This document shows, one piece after another, positions 7,541 through 16,145 of a DNA stretch of 64,000 bases. The DNA comes from Treponema sp. OMZ 798. GTDB taxonomy: Bacteria > Spirochaetota > Spirochaetia > Treponematales > Treponemataceae. Under the pieces are notes generated by a model. That model was not told where the DNA came from and made no database searches. It saw only the letters and a list, made by a program, of their open reading frames with translations. The stretch spans positions 682,001-746,000 of the forward strand of contig NZ_CP051305.1 of assembly GCF_024181385.1 (NCBI RefSeq), in the 5' to 3' direction. Every line of letters starts with the position of its first letter. Within the stretch, counting starts at the first letter, position 1. A program made the translations under genes and the position numbers.

Positions 7541-9058
7541 ATGAGCACGGTTGAGAGCATTAAAAGAGATAAGCTTAATACTCTTATAAACACAAGCTTG
7601 CTGATAAACTCAAACTATTCAGATTTGAGTGTTCTTTTGGAAAAGATTGTAGAATCGGCAATGGATGTTGTGGAAGGGGAGGCTGCATCTCTTTTGATGC
7701 TTGAGCCGGACGGTGAAAGGCTTAGGTTTGAAATTGCAATAGGACCTAAGGGGATTGAAGCAAAAAAGATGGTTATTGCCTTGGACGGTATTGCCGGCTG
7801 GGTTATAAAATACAACCGCAGTGCTATCATAAATGATGTATTAAGCGATCCCCGTTTTGATCCTACCGTGCAGAAGGTTACGGGTTATAAAAACCGTAAT
7901 ATGATTGCGGTGCCTATGTGTATTAAAGACGAGTGTATCGGGGTTATTGAAGTCTTAAACAAGAGAGACGAAAAAGATTTTGATGCAGACGATTTAAACG
8001 TATTGGAGCTTTTTGCTACACAGACGGCTATAGCCTATGAAAATGCAAAGCACTATAAAAAGTCCCGGGAAGAAATTATTTGCCTCCAAGATCAATTGGA
8101 GCAGGATAGGGGCTACCACACCTTTATTGCAAAAAGTAAGGTGATGAATGAAAAGCTTGAGCTTTGCCGTAATATAGCGGCTTCCGATGCCTCCGTACTC
8201 ATATTGGGTGAAAGCGGTGTAGGAAAAGAGCTGATTGCCGAGCAGCTTCATTTGAATTCGAGGCGTGTTAATAATCCCTTTATCAGGGTAAACTGCGCAG
8301 CCTTACCCGAAGGCTTACTTGAAAGCGAACTTTTCGGTCATGTAAGAGGAGCCTTTACGGATGCAATCTCGGATAGAAAGGGCAGGTTTGAGCTCTCCGA
8401 TAAGGGAACTATTTTTTTGGACGAAATAGGAGATATCCCTTTAACCTTGCAGACAAAACTTTTAAGGGTCTTGCAGGAAATGGCCTTTGAAAGAGTAGGG
8501 TCAAATAAAACTCTTACGGTTGATACCCGGATAATTGCGGCTACAAATAAGAACATAGAAGAGCTTGTAAGGCAGGGAAAATTCAGATCGGATCTTTATT
8601 ACCGCTTAAACGTCTTGCCTATATATATTCCGCCTCTTAGAAACAGGAGGGAGGATATACCGGAGCTGGCCCATTTCTTTTTGAAGAAATTCAGCAAAGA
8701 GGTAAAAAAGCCTTTTTTAGGTTTTTCGCCTGATGCGGAAAAGCTTATAAATGCTTACTCTTGGCCTGGAAATATTCGGGAGCTTGAAAATGCCGTTGAA
8801 AGAGCCTGTGTTTTGGGTAAGCCGCCCTATATCGAGGAAAAGGACTTGCTTTTAAAAATTGAATCCTCTTCTTTTGAGCCTGAGGTTAATTACTCAAATA
8901 CGGATTTAAAATCAGCCGTAAATGATTTTAAAAAATCTTTTATCGTAAAAATTCTAAATGAGAATAAATGGAATCAAACAGCTGCTGCCGAAAAACTCGG
9001 AATACAGCGTACATATTTATCGAGATTGATAAAAGAGCTTGAAATTAAGGAGATATAA
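7541..9058 (+). CDS. Sigma-54-dependent activator with GAF sensor domain
   Basis: 505 residues of NifA-like architecture. Residues about 20-170 form a GAF ligand-binding domain. Residues about 200-435 form the AAA+ activator domain, with Walker A GESGVGKE (from 223), the sigma-54-contacting loop GAFTDA (270-275), and Walker B LDEIGDIP. Residues about 460-505 form a Fis-type helix-turn-helix (NQTAAAEKLGIQRTYLSRLI). It would hydrolyse ATP to open sigma-54 promoters in response to a small molecule bound by GAF. It has no receiver domain, so no histidine kinase partner is needed. Targets are unknown; I found no convincing -24/-12 promoter nearby. It lies between cmk-rpsA and a TPR gene that starts right after its stop codon. 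Confidence 0.92.
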   Translation: MSTVESIKRDKLNTLINTSLLINSNYSDLSVLLEKIVESAMDVVEGEAASLLMLEPDGERLRFEIAIGPKGIEAKKMVIALDGIAGWVIKYNRSAIINDVLSDPRFDPTVQKVTGYKNRNMIAVPMCIKDECIGVIEVLNKRDEKDFDADDLNVLELFATQTAIAYENAKHYKKSREEIICLQDQLEQDRGYHTFIAKSKVMNEKLELCRNIAASDASVLILGESGVGKELIAEQLHLNSRRVNNPFIRVNCAALPEGLLESELFGHVRGAFTDAISDRKGRFELSDKGTIFLDEIGDIPLTLQTKLLRVLQEMAFERVGSNKTLTVDTRIIAATNKNIEELVRQGKFRSDLYYRLNVLPIYIPPLRNRREDIPELAHFFLKKFSKEVKKPFLGFSPDAEKLINAYSWPGNIRELENAVERACVLGKPPYIEEKDLLLKIESSSFEPEVNYSNTDLKSAVNDFKKSFIVKILNENKWNQTAAAEKLGIQRTYLSRLIKELEIKEI

Positions 9059-9059
9059 A

Positions 9060-9788
9060 ATGGTTCTAGATGAAAATAAAGATTTGGCACAAAAAATCAA
9101 TGATTTTTTAGTCCAATATAGAAAAATAGTGCTTGGCGTTTTGGTTTGTATTTTGGTTGCCGTCGCAGGTATTGTTGTTTGGTTTGTAACAGCCGAAAAT
9201 TCCAGGAAAACTTCGATTACAAGCGTTGAAAAAATTATTTATGAGCTTGAAGATTTTAAGAGGGAAGATCGGGCTAAAAATTCTGTGACTGAAGATACTG
9301 CCGAACAGAGCGAAAAAAAGGTTTCGGAGGCTGTAAAGGAAGCTGAAGATAAGGCCATTGAAGAGTTAAAAGGCCTTGGTTCCAAATATGCTTCTTCTTA
9401 TGCAGGTTTTAGGGCAAATACGGTTATAGCCGAAATTTATTTTCAACGCAAGATGTATGAAGATGCTCTAAAATTCTATGAACTTGCAGCCGGAGCTGTA
9501 AAAGGTTCTTATGTTGAAGGTGTTGCATCTTTTAATGCGGCTGCTTGTGCCGATGAGCTTGGCGATAACGAAAAGGCCCTTTCTTATTACGAGAGAGCTT
9601 CAAAGGTTGAAAATTTTCCCCTAATCCCCAGGGCTATCTTTAATACCGGCCGCCTGTATGAAGCTTTAGCAAAGAAAGAAGATGCCATACTTTCCTATAA
9701 TAAACTTTTGGAAAAATATCCTCAAAATGAATGGGCTCTTCTTGCAAAATCTCGTGTAATTGTTCTTACAGGGAATGATAAGCAGTAA
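9060..9788 (+). CDS. Membrane-anchored tetratricopeptide protein (YfgM-like)
   Basis: 242 residues. A short cytoplasmic N-terminus is followed by one transmembrane helix (residues about 22-43, IVLGVLVCILVAVAGIVVWF). A charged region leads into three or four TPR-like repeats (YEDALKFYELAAG, EKALSYYERASK, EDAILSYNKLLEKYPQN). The layout resembles YfgM, a single-pass protein with periplasmic TPRs that links the Sec translocon to periplasmic chaperones; that function is inferred. The start is the ATG at 9060, 8 nt after AAGGAG and one base after the activator's stop codon, so the two are translationally coupled. Confidence 0.75.
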   Translation: MVLDENKDLAQKINDFLVQYRKIVLGVLVCILVAVAGIVVWFVTAENSRKTSITSVEKIIYELEDFKREDRAKNSVTEDTAEQSEKKVSEAVKEAEDKAIEELKGLGSKYASSYAGFRANTVIAEIYFQRKMYEDALKFYELAAGAVKGSYVEGVASFNAAACADELGDNEKALSYYERASKVENFPLIPRAIFNTGRLYEALAKKEDAILSYNKLLEKYPQNEWALLAKSRVIVLTGNDKQ

Positions 9789-9796
9789 TTGATTTT

Positions 9797-9829
9797 AAGG
9801 ATAAATTCGGTGTATGCCGGTTTATCCTT
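9797..9829. repeat. Intercistronic hairpin
   Basis: A 9-bp inverted repeat (AAGGATAAA at 9797-9805 with TTTATCCTT at 9821-9829) between the TPR gene and the lipoprotein gene. It lacks a T-run, so it may be a partial terminator or stability element. Confidence 0.45.
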
Positions 9830-9841
9830 AACAGAGGTCAT

Positions 9842-10507
9842 ATGCCTGGAAAAAAATTATTATTTTTTTTAAATATTTTTATTTTTTTCTCCTGCGGTAT
9901 AGACGATATTGATTATTTGGAGCCTCCAAAATTAATTCACAGCCCTACGGGACATAGTGATGAAGCTCAGATGTATTTTGAGTTTGAAACTTCAGATAAA
10001 GAAAATTTGAATGCTGCTCTAGGCTTTTTTAAGGGCTTTGAAGTTTATTACCGTATTTACGAATCTGAAGATGATTGCAAAAAATTAATAGAGAAGATGA
10101 TCCAATATACTGATTCAAATCCTGCCAACTCAGTTAATTATCTCTTGTCATCTTATAATTATAAGCTGTTAACATATCAGGGACACTCCTATCAAGATAG
10201 GCCTCTTGTTCCTGCTTCAGGCTCTCCCGCCAACCGTAAGGTAAGATTCCGTATTGAAACTGTGCTTACATTACCTAATGAGTTTTTTGTTGAGGGTGGA
10301 AGTTCTTCCAAGGTATTGCGCCAAAACGCTGAAGAATTTACTGGCGTAAAACCCGGTGACTATGATGTTCAATCTTCAAGTAATCCTTCTTCCGATTCGT
10401 TTTATGTCGCAGCCTTTGCAGCAACTTACGGCTTCGATAAAAACTTTAAGCCTCTTTATAGCAGCCTTATTTCATTGGGTTATGTTAAAATAAAAAAGAA
10501 TCCATAG
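9842..10507 (+). CDS. Hypothetical lipoprotein
   Basis: 221 residues. A short signal peptide (KKLLFFLNIFIFFSC) ends in a permissive spirochaetal lipobox with the lipidated Cys near residue 19. The mature part has no family I recognise. It contains a mid-section rich in Tyr/Asp, and the C-terminal half has a Ser/Asn-rich loop (DVQSSSNPSSDS). An AGAGGT ribosome site precedes the ATG. It lies just upstream of the solute-binding lipoprotein, which has its own promoter. The likely location is the outer or inner membrane, facing the periplasm or the surface. Confidence 0.7.
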   Translation: MPGKKLLFFLNIFIFFSCGIDDIDYLEPPKLIHSPTGHSDEAQMYFEFETSDKENLNAALGFFKGFEVYYRIYESEDDCKKLIEKMIQYTDSNPANSVNYLLSSYNYKLLTYQGHSYQDRPLVPASGSPANRKVRFRIETVLTLPNEFFVEGGSSSKVLRQNAEEFTGVKPGDYDVQSSSNPSSDSFYVAAFAATYGFDKNFKPLYSSLISLGYVKIKKNP

Positions 10508-10552
10508 CGTTTATTAAACATAAAAAAAAATACTTTAATTTCTCCATAATAC

Positions 10553-10581
10553 TTGCAATTCTCAATATGATATGCTAAAAT
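10553..10581 (+). promoter_or_regulatory. Promoter of the solute-binding protein / GGDEF-EAL operon
   Basis: TTGCAA (10553-10558), a 17-nt spacer and TAAAAT (10576-10581), followed by a leader of about 12 nt with GAGG before the ATG at 10600. Confidence 0.6.
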
Positions 10582-10599
10582 ATAGCACACGAGGCATTT

Positions 10600-12078
10600 A
10601 TGAAAATATTGAAGCTTGTCATTTTTTGTATTCTTTGTTTGCTTATAAGTTCATGCAATCGAATTTTATCTAAAGACAAGACCGTTAAGTATGATGTTGA
10701 TAAAGTTTTAAATAAAAATGAACCTATCACTATAAATATTTGGCATTATTATAGTGCAACTCAAAAAGAAAAATTTGACAGGCTGGTGGATAATTTTAAT
10801 GCTTCAGAAGGTGCAAAATACGGAGTCTATGTCCGAGGTATCAGGAGGGCGGGAAATGCAAGCGAAATATCTTCATTCTTGGCAGATGCCCTTTCGCAAA
10901 AACTTGGAGCAGATGAAATCCCCGATATTTTTTCGGCTTATCCCGATACAGCCTATGACTTCAACAAACAAGATCTTTTGTTGGATTTAGCAGATTTTTT
11001 TACTCAAAAAGAAAAAGACGAATATGTAAAAAGTTTTTTATACTCCTCCGGGTTTGGCGTAAAAGATGAAATTAAATTATTTCCGGTTGCTAAGGCTACC
11101 GAGGTTTTTGTTTTAAATAAGACTGCATGGAAACCTTTTGCAGAGGCTATGGGCGTTTCTTACCGTGATTTAGTTACCTGGGAAGGTTTAGTAAAGGTTG
11201 CGGAATTATATTATAAGTGGACTGATTCGTTAACTGCCGAGCCTAATGACGGTAAACCTTTTTTTGGGCGGGATGCCTTGAGTAACTATATTTTAACCGG
11301 TACTTATGAGCTTGGCCATAGTATTTTCAATGTTTTGGAAAACGGTGATGTTGATTTTGTATTGGATAAAAAATCCTTGCGTGCTTGCTGGGATAATTAT
11401 TATATTCCGTTTGTAAAAGGTTTTTTTACTGCAAAGGGCCGTTTTAGGGCCGATGATTTAAAAACGGGTGATATTATTGCTTGTGTAACCTCAACTTCAT
11501 CCTCAATTTATTTACCGTCAAAGGTTATAAATTCTGAGGGTAATTTTGAGCCTGTCGATTTAGAGGTTTTACCAATTCCTCATTTTAGAAATGCAAAGCG
11601 TAAAACCATTGTGCAGCAGGGAGCGGGTATGGCCGTATTAAAAAGCAACATAAAAAGAGAGACTGCTTCTATCCTATTTTTAAAATGGTTTACCGATATG
11701 CAAAAATATTCCGAATTTGCCGTTTCAACAGGTTATCTGCCTGTCAAGAAAAAAGAACTTGAAGCGGAACAGGTAACTGCTGCTTTTTGCAGTGACGGTA
11801 TATGTATTTTACCTGTAGTCCAGGATGCGCTTAAGGTAAGCATAGAAACAATGAAATCCTTAGATCTTTATTTTCAGCCGGCTTTTAAGAATTCGGATAA
11901 GGCAAGGAATATTCTTGCAGATTTACTTCAAGAAAAAGCAAAAGAAGATAGGGCTAAGGTACTTGAAAAGATTAAGGCCGGGAAAAGCTATAAAGAAGCT
12001 GTAACTGATTTCATTGGTGATGATTCCTTTGACGTCTGGCTTAAGCTGCTTGAAAAAAAATTACTTGATTTAAAATAA
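10600..12078 (+). CDS. Extracellular solute-binding lipoprotein (family 1-like)
   Basis: 492 residues. The lipoprotein signal peptide ends LLISSC, with Cys near residue 19. The mature protein starts with ITINIWHYYSATQKEKFDRL, the pattern of sugar-type ABC solute-binding proteins (an NIWHYY opening and long alpha/beta lobes). DEIPDIFSAYPD and AGMAVLKSNIKRETASILFLKWF are further family features. No permease or ATPase gene is adjacent. Instead, the stop is 12 nt before a membrane GGDEF-EAL gene. I infer that it binds a solute and passes the signal to that sensor, or that it serves an unlinked transporter. Confidence 0.82.
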   Translation: MKILKLVIFCILCLLISSCNRILSKDKTVKYDVDKVLNKNEPITINIWHYYSATQKEKFDRLVDNFNASEGAKYGVYVRGIRRAGNASEISSFLADALSQKLGADEIPDIFSAYPDTAYDFNKQDLLLDLADFFTQKEKDEYVKSFLYSSGFGVKDEIKLFPVAKATEVFVLNKTAWKPFAEAMGVSYRDLVTWEGLVKVAELYYKWTDSLTAEPNDGKPFFGRDALSNYILTGTYELGHSIFNVLENGDVDFVLDKKSLRACWDNYYIPFVKGFFTAKGRFRADDLKTGDIIACVTSTSSSIYLPSKVINSEGNFEPVDLEVLPIPHFRNAKRKTIVQQGAGMAVLKSNIKRETASILFLKWFTDMQKYSEFAVSTGYLPVKKKELEAEQVTAAFCSDGICILPVVQDALKVSIETMKSLDLYFQPAFKNSDKARNILADLLQEKAKEDRAKVLEKIKAGKSYKEAVTDFIGDDSFDVWLKLLEKKLLDLK

Positions 12079-12089
12079 TTGGAGTGATA

Positions 12090-15000
12090 ATGAAAAAAAG
12101 TAAAGGTAAACGAAAATATTCTACTTCCATTTTGTCACGGCTTTTGGTTCCTATGCTTTTTGTATTTGTTATTCAGGCAGCTGTAATGATGTCGATGTTT
12201 TTAAGCTCAGACATTCTTAAAAAATCCAGCGATAATGCCTATGGAGTTCTAAGTGAAAAAGTTTTAAACCGCAAAATACTGATCGAAAATGAAATGTCGA
12301 ATAGGTGGACAAGAATTACAGATTTGCATGAAAAGGTTTTAAAAGTAATTCAAGAAGAATTATCCCGTAATAATATTGAGCTTTATCAGCTTGCAGATAA
12401 TCCTGACTTGCAAAACAGTATTCTCGATATACTTCTGCCCCAGCTTATATATACCATAAGAAGGAACTATGTTACAGGTGTCTTTTTGGTGATCGATGCT
12501 CCCGCCCCTCTTGCAAAAACAAACGACTTTTTTTATCCGGGTTTATATATAAGAAATGAAGATCCTTCGTCTTATTCTTCAAGCAATGAGGATATAGTTA
12601 TATCGAGAGGTCCGGCAGAGGTTGTGCAAAATAATAATATTGCCTTAGGGGTTGATTGGTCTCCCTTTTTTACCATTTCACCTAACAGCCGGGATATTGT
12701 TTACAGATATTTTAATGCACCCATTGCAGCTGCCGTAAAATATCCGAATGAATCCGTCAAAAATCTGGCATTTTGGAATACTCTATTTAAGCTGGACCCT
12801 TTAAGTGATGAGGCAATTACATACTCTATTCCGATAATGGATGAAAAAGGAAATATTTACGGAATTCTTGGCATAGATCTTTCGGCAAAGTATATTCAGA
12901 CCTTTTTAGACTTTGATGAGCTTGATATTTCTAAAAAGGGAATGTACTGTATGGCTGTTCATGATATAAGTAATGATGCCGGAACTTTTTTGCCAATAGT
13001 TTTTAACAGCATTGCAAGTAATTTGAATTCCAGCCATATTCCTGCCTTTGAGGTTGAACGGACCGATTATAAAAGTGTTTATAGTATTGATAAGGGCTCA
13101 ATATTTACAGAGAGATATTGTTTGGCCATAGAACCCTTTCATCTTTATCAGCGTAACGGAATGTATGAAAATCAAGAATGGGTGCTTATAGGTTTGGCTC
13201 CTGAGGCCGGAATTCTTTCGTTTTCGGTAACACTTAAAAAAATATTTTGGCAGTCTGTTCTTGTATCGGGCTTTTTGTTCTTAGCCGGATCTTACTTGTC
13301 GAGTAAGCATATTTCCAATATGTTTACAAAGGTTGTATTAAAGCTGCAAAACAGTGATCCTAGAAAGATAGTAAATATCGAAAAAATGAATATAACCGAA
13401 ATAGATACTCTAATTGTTGCAATAGAAAAATTAAGTGCCAGTGTTTTTAATGCAGCTTCTCGGGTATCTACGATTATAGAAAAACTTCAAGTTCCTATAG
13501 GCGTTTTTGAACACAATATTTTAATGGGGACGGTTTTTTGCAATTCGATTTGGTTTAAGCTTTTTAATATTCAAAAATATTCAGGCGATTCCGTTTTGAA
13601 GACGGACGAATTTTATAAATTGTTGGATCATTATGAGTATTATATAAATACAAAGGATGATGCAAAGACTATCTATGCTATACCGACAGGGGCTCATGGA
13701 AAGGTTCGTTGGATTAGGTTTATGCAGACGAAGGAAAACGACAAAATTTTAGGTATAGCACTAGATATTACAAAGGAAGTTGAAGACCGCAAAAAACTTG
13801 AGCTTCAAATGAATTATGATGAGCTTACAGGTCTTTATAATAGAGCTGCCTTTGATAGAAAGATAACCGAAGTATTTAAACAAAAGCATTTAGGTATTTG
13901 TGCCCTTGTTATGTGGGACCTTGATAACCTAAAATATCTAAACGATTCTTTTGGCCATGCTTATGGCGATACGCATCTTATGGCGTTTGGAAAAAAACTT
14001 GCTATGCTGCAACAAGACCGCTGTCTTGTTTGCAGACGCTCCGGAGACGAGTTTTATACCTTCTTTTACACCTTTTCGACGTCGGACGAAATAAAGCTTA
14101 TTTTGACCGCTTTTTGGAAGGATATACAGGAAACGCCTATAACCCTTCCTAATGGAGAGACATCAAGGCTTCGAGTTTCTGCCGGTTTGGCTTGGTATCC
14201 TTATGATGCCGACAATCAAGCCGATTTGATTCGATATGCCGATTTTGCAATGTATGACGTAAAACACTCGTTTAAGGGCTCTTTACATGAATTTAACTTG
14301 GATGTTTATAAAAAAAATTATATAATGATCCATGGTACGGAAGCTCTCAATCAGATGCTTGAAAGGAATCTTATAGAATATGCTCTACAGCCGATTGTTA
14401 CTTCCGGTACGGGCGATATTTACGGATATGAAATGCTGATGCGTTCTTCGGCTCCGGAATTTAAAAGTCCGGAGGACATACTGCGTCTTGCTAAAGCACA
14501 GTCAAAACTGCATAAACTTGAAGAGCTTACTTTTTTTGGCTCTATGGATACCTTTGTTAAAAAGATCGAAAAAGGAGAGATATCTAAAAATGCGAAGATA
14601 TTTTTAAATACCATAAGTTCTCAAGTTTTATCGGATGCCAAATTCTTTGAATTTGAAGAAAGATTTAAGCCTTATCTTTCAAATATCGTTTTGGAAATCA
14701 CGGAATCAGAGCCTCTCAACACGAACTTTTATGATCTAAAAAATGAAAGAATCCGTAATTGGAATGCAATGGTTGCTATCGATGACTTCGGAAGCGGTTA
14801 TAGTAACGAGTCATCCCTTTTATTCCTATCGCCTCATTTGGTAAAAATAGATATGTCCATAGTAAGGGACGTTCATAAGAGCCTTGATAAGCAAAATGTA
14901 TTGGAAAACCTTGTTTCTTATGCAAAGAAGAGAGATATAATAATATTGGCCGAAGGTGTTGAAACAATCGATGAGATAGATGTATTGCTGCGCTTTGGTG

Positions 15001-15104
15001 TCGACTTGTTCCAAGGTTACTTTTTTGCAAAGCCGTCTTTCGATATTGTTCCTATACCTGAAGAAAGGATACAGGAGTTAAACAGGATTTTCTCTTTGTA
15101 TTAG
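12090..15104 (+). CDS. Membrane sensor with GGDEF and EAL domains (c-di-GMP turnover)
   Basis: 1004 residues. TM1 (about residues 14-36) and TM2 (about 385-405) bracket a periplasmic domain of about 350 residues, probably a Cache-type sensor. A PAS-like segment follows, then GGDEF (about 570-735) and EAL (about 750-995). The GGDEF signature reads SGDEF (651-655), a variant still compatible with activity. The EAL motif reads EML, keeping the catalytic Glu; LEITES, DDFGSGYS, KID, EGVE and QGYFFAKP are present, so phosphodiesterase activity is plausible. The start is the ATG at 12090, 5 nt after GGAG; a GTG two codons upstream overlaps that site. The 3' end overlaps the convergent rlmN gene by 27 bp. 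Confidence 0.9.
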   Translation: MKKSKGKRKYSTSILSRLLVPMLFVFVIQAAVMMSMFLSSDILKKSSDNAYGVLSEKVLNRKILIENEMSNRWTRITDLHEKVLKVIQEELSRNNIELYQLADNPDLQNSILDILLPQLIYTIRRNYVTGVFLVIDAPAPLAKTNDFFYPGLYIRNEDPSSYSSSNEDIVISRGPAEVVQNNNIALGVDWSPFFTISPNSRDIVYRYFNAPIAAAVKYPNESVKNLAFWNTLFKLDPLSDEAITYSIPIMDEKGNIYGILGIDLSAKYIQTFLDFDELDISKKGMYCMAVHDISNDAGTFLPIVFNSIASNLNSSHIPAFEVERTDYKSVYSIDKGSIFTERYCLAIEPFHLYQRNGMYENQEWVLIGLAPEAGILSFSVTLKKIFWQSVLVSGFLFLAGSYLSSKHISNMFTKVVLKLQNSDPRKIVNIEKMNITEIDTLIVAIEKLSASVFNAASRVSTIIEKLQVPIGVFEHNILMGTVFCNSIWFKLFNIQKYSGDSVLKTDEFYKLLDHYEYYINTKDDAKTIYAIPTGAHGKVRWIRFMQTKENDKILGIALDITKEVEDRKKLELQMNYDELTGLYNRAAFDRKITEVFKQKHLGICALVMWDLDNLKYLNDSFGHAYGDTHLMAFGKKLAMLQQDRCLVCRRSGDEFYTFFYTFSTSDEIKLILTAFWKDIQETPITLPNGETSRLRVSAGLAWYPYDADNQADLIRYADFAMYDVKHSFKGSLHEFNLDVYKKNYIMIHGTEALNQMLERNLIEYALQPIVTSGTGDIYGYEMLMRSSAPEFKSPEDILRLAKAQSKLHKLEELTFFGSMDTFVKKIEKGEISKNAKIFLNTISSQVLSDAKFFEFEERFKPYLSNIVLEITESEPLNTNFYDLKNERIRNWNAMVAIDDFGSGYSNESSLLFLSPHLVKIDMSIVRDVHKSLDKQNVLENLVSYAKKRDIIILAEGVETIDEIDVLLRFGVDLFQGYFFAKPSFDIVPIPEERIQELNRIFSLY

Positions 15105-16145
15105 GGCCTGTTTGATCTTACTTGCGGTAGATCCCAGTTGACCGCAAGCTCCTCCTATTTTTTGCCCTCGTTTTTGTCTGGTGCTTATGTTTAAGCCTGC
15201 TTTTTTTAGATAGTTTTCAAAATTACGGACTTCGGCTTCTGAAGGGCTTTTAAAATTCAAGCCTTCTACCGGATTCCAAGGTATTAAATTTATAAAACAC
15301 TCAAGGCCTTTTGCAAATTCCATAACCTGCTGAGCTGCCTTTTTATCGGTGTTAAGCCCCTTCATAAGGGCCAGTTCTAATGTTACTCTCTTATTTGATT
15401 TTGAATTAAAATATTTTATTGCTTGCTTTAATTCGTCAAGGCTGTTTGTTTTATTGACAGGCATAAGCTCTGACCTTAATACCTCGTCAGCTGTTGTCAG
15501 AGAGACTGCAAGACGCACTTCAGGCCCCTTATCTGCCATATCGTAGATACCCTCGCATAGGCCTGAAGTCGAAATTGTTATGCGTCTTTTAGAAAGGTTT
15601 CTTCCTTTGGGATGAGCAAGAATTTTTATTGCCTTATCTATTTCGCTCAAATTCAACATAGGTTCTCCCATACCCATAAAGACTATATTATCCAAGGCGC
15701 CGGCTTCTCTTTCCAAATGCAAAAACTGTTCTACGATTTCTGAAGCCGAGAGGTTTCTTAAAAAGCCTATCTGGCCGGTCTTACAAAATGCGCATTTCAT
15801 AGGGCAGCCTGCCTGACATGAAACACAGGCCGTTTTTCTTTTTGCTTTATCTGTCAATAATACGGTTTCTATGACGGAACCGTCATAAAGCTCTACAGCC
15901 AGTTTGATTGTACCGTCTTTGTCTTTTAAAGCTTCTTTTATTTTGGTCGAAAATAGAGAAAAATCTTTTTTTAGTTTAGAGCGCATGTCAAATGACAGAT
16001 TTGTCATGTCATCAAAGCTATGTACTCCTGAAGCTATCCAGCGAAAAATTTGTTCGGCCCGGAATTTTTCTTTTAAGCCGCAAAAGTTTTGAATCTCTTC
16101 AGGAAACATTCCTGAAAGAGATATTTCGTTTTTTTTAATGGTCAT
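15078..16145 (-). CDS. rlmN: 23S rRNA (adenine-2503-C2)-methyltransferase RlmN
   Basis: 355 residues of the radical-SAM RlmN/Cfr family. The iron-sulfur cysteines are in CPMKCAFC. The catalytic methyl-carrying cysteine appears near the C-terminus in IGGACGQLGS, and the other is in the VSCQAG region. The enzyme methylates A2503 of 23S rRNA and A37 of some tRNAs. Cfr would be an alternative, but core context favours RlmN. The start codon overlaps the end of the upstream TPR gene by 11 bp, indicating a coupled unit on the minus strand. The 3' end overlaps the GGDEF-EAL gene tail to tail. Confidence 0.93.
   Translation of the reverse strand: MTIKKNEISLSGMFPEEIQNFCGLKEKFRAEQIFRWIASGVHSFDDMTNLSFDMRSKLKKDFSLFSTKIKEALKDKDGTIKLAVELYDGSVIETVLLTDKAKRKTACVSCQAGCPMKCAFCKTGQIGFLRNLSASEIVEQFLHLEREAGALDNIVFMGMGEPMLNLSEIDKAIKILAHPKGRNLSKRRITISTSGLCEGIYDMADKGPEVRLAVSLTTADEVLRSELMPVNKTNSLDELKQAIKYFNSKSNKRVTLELALMKGLNTDKKAAQQVMEFAKGLECFINLIPWNPVEGLNFKSPSEAEVRNFENYLKKAGLNISTRQKRGQKIGGACGQLGSTASKIKQALIQRENPV

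Noticed and set aside
12084..12089. GTG start two codons upstream for the GGDEF-EAL gene
   Set aside because: It overlaps the GGAG ribosome site that properly serves the ATG at 12090.
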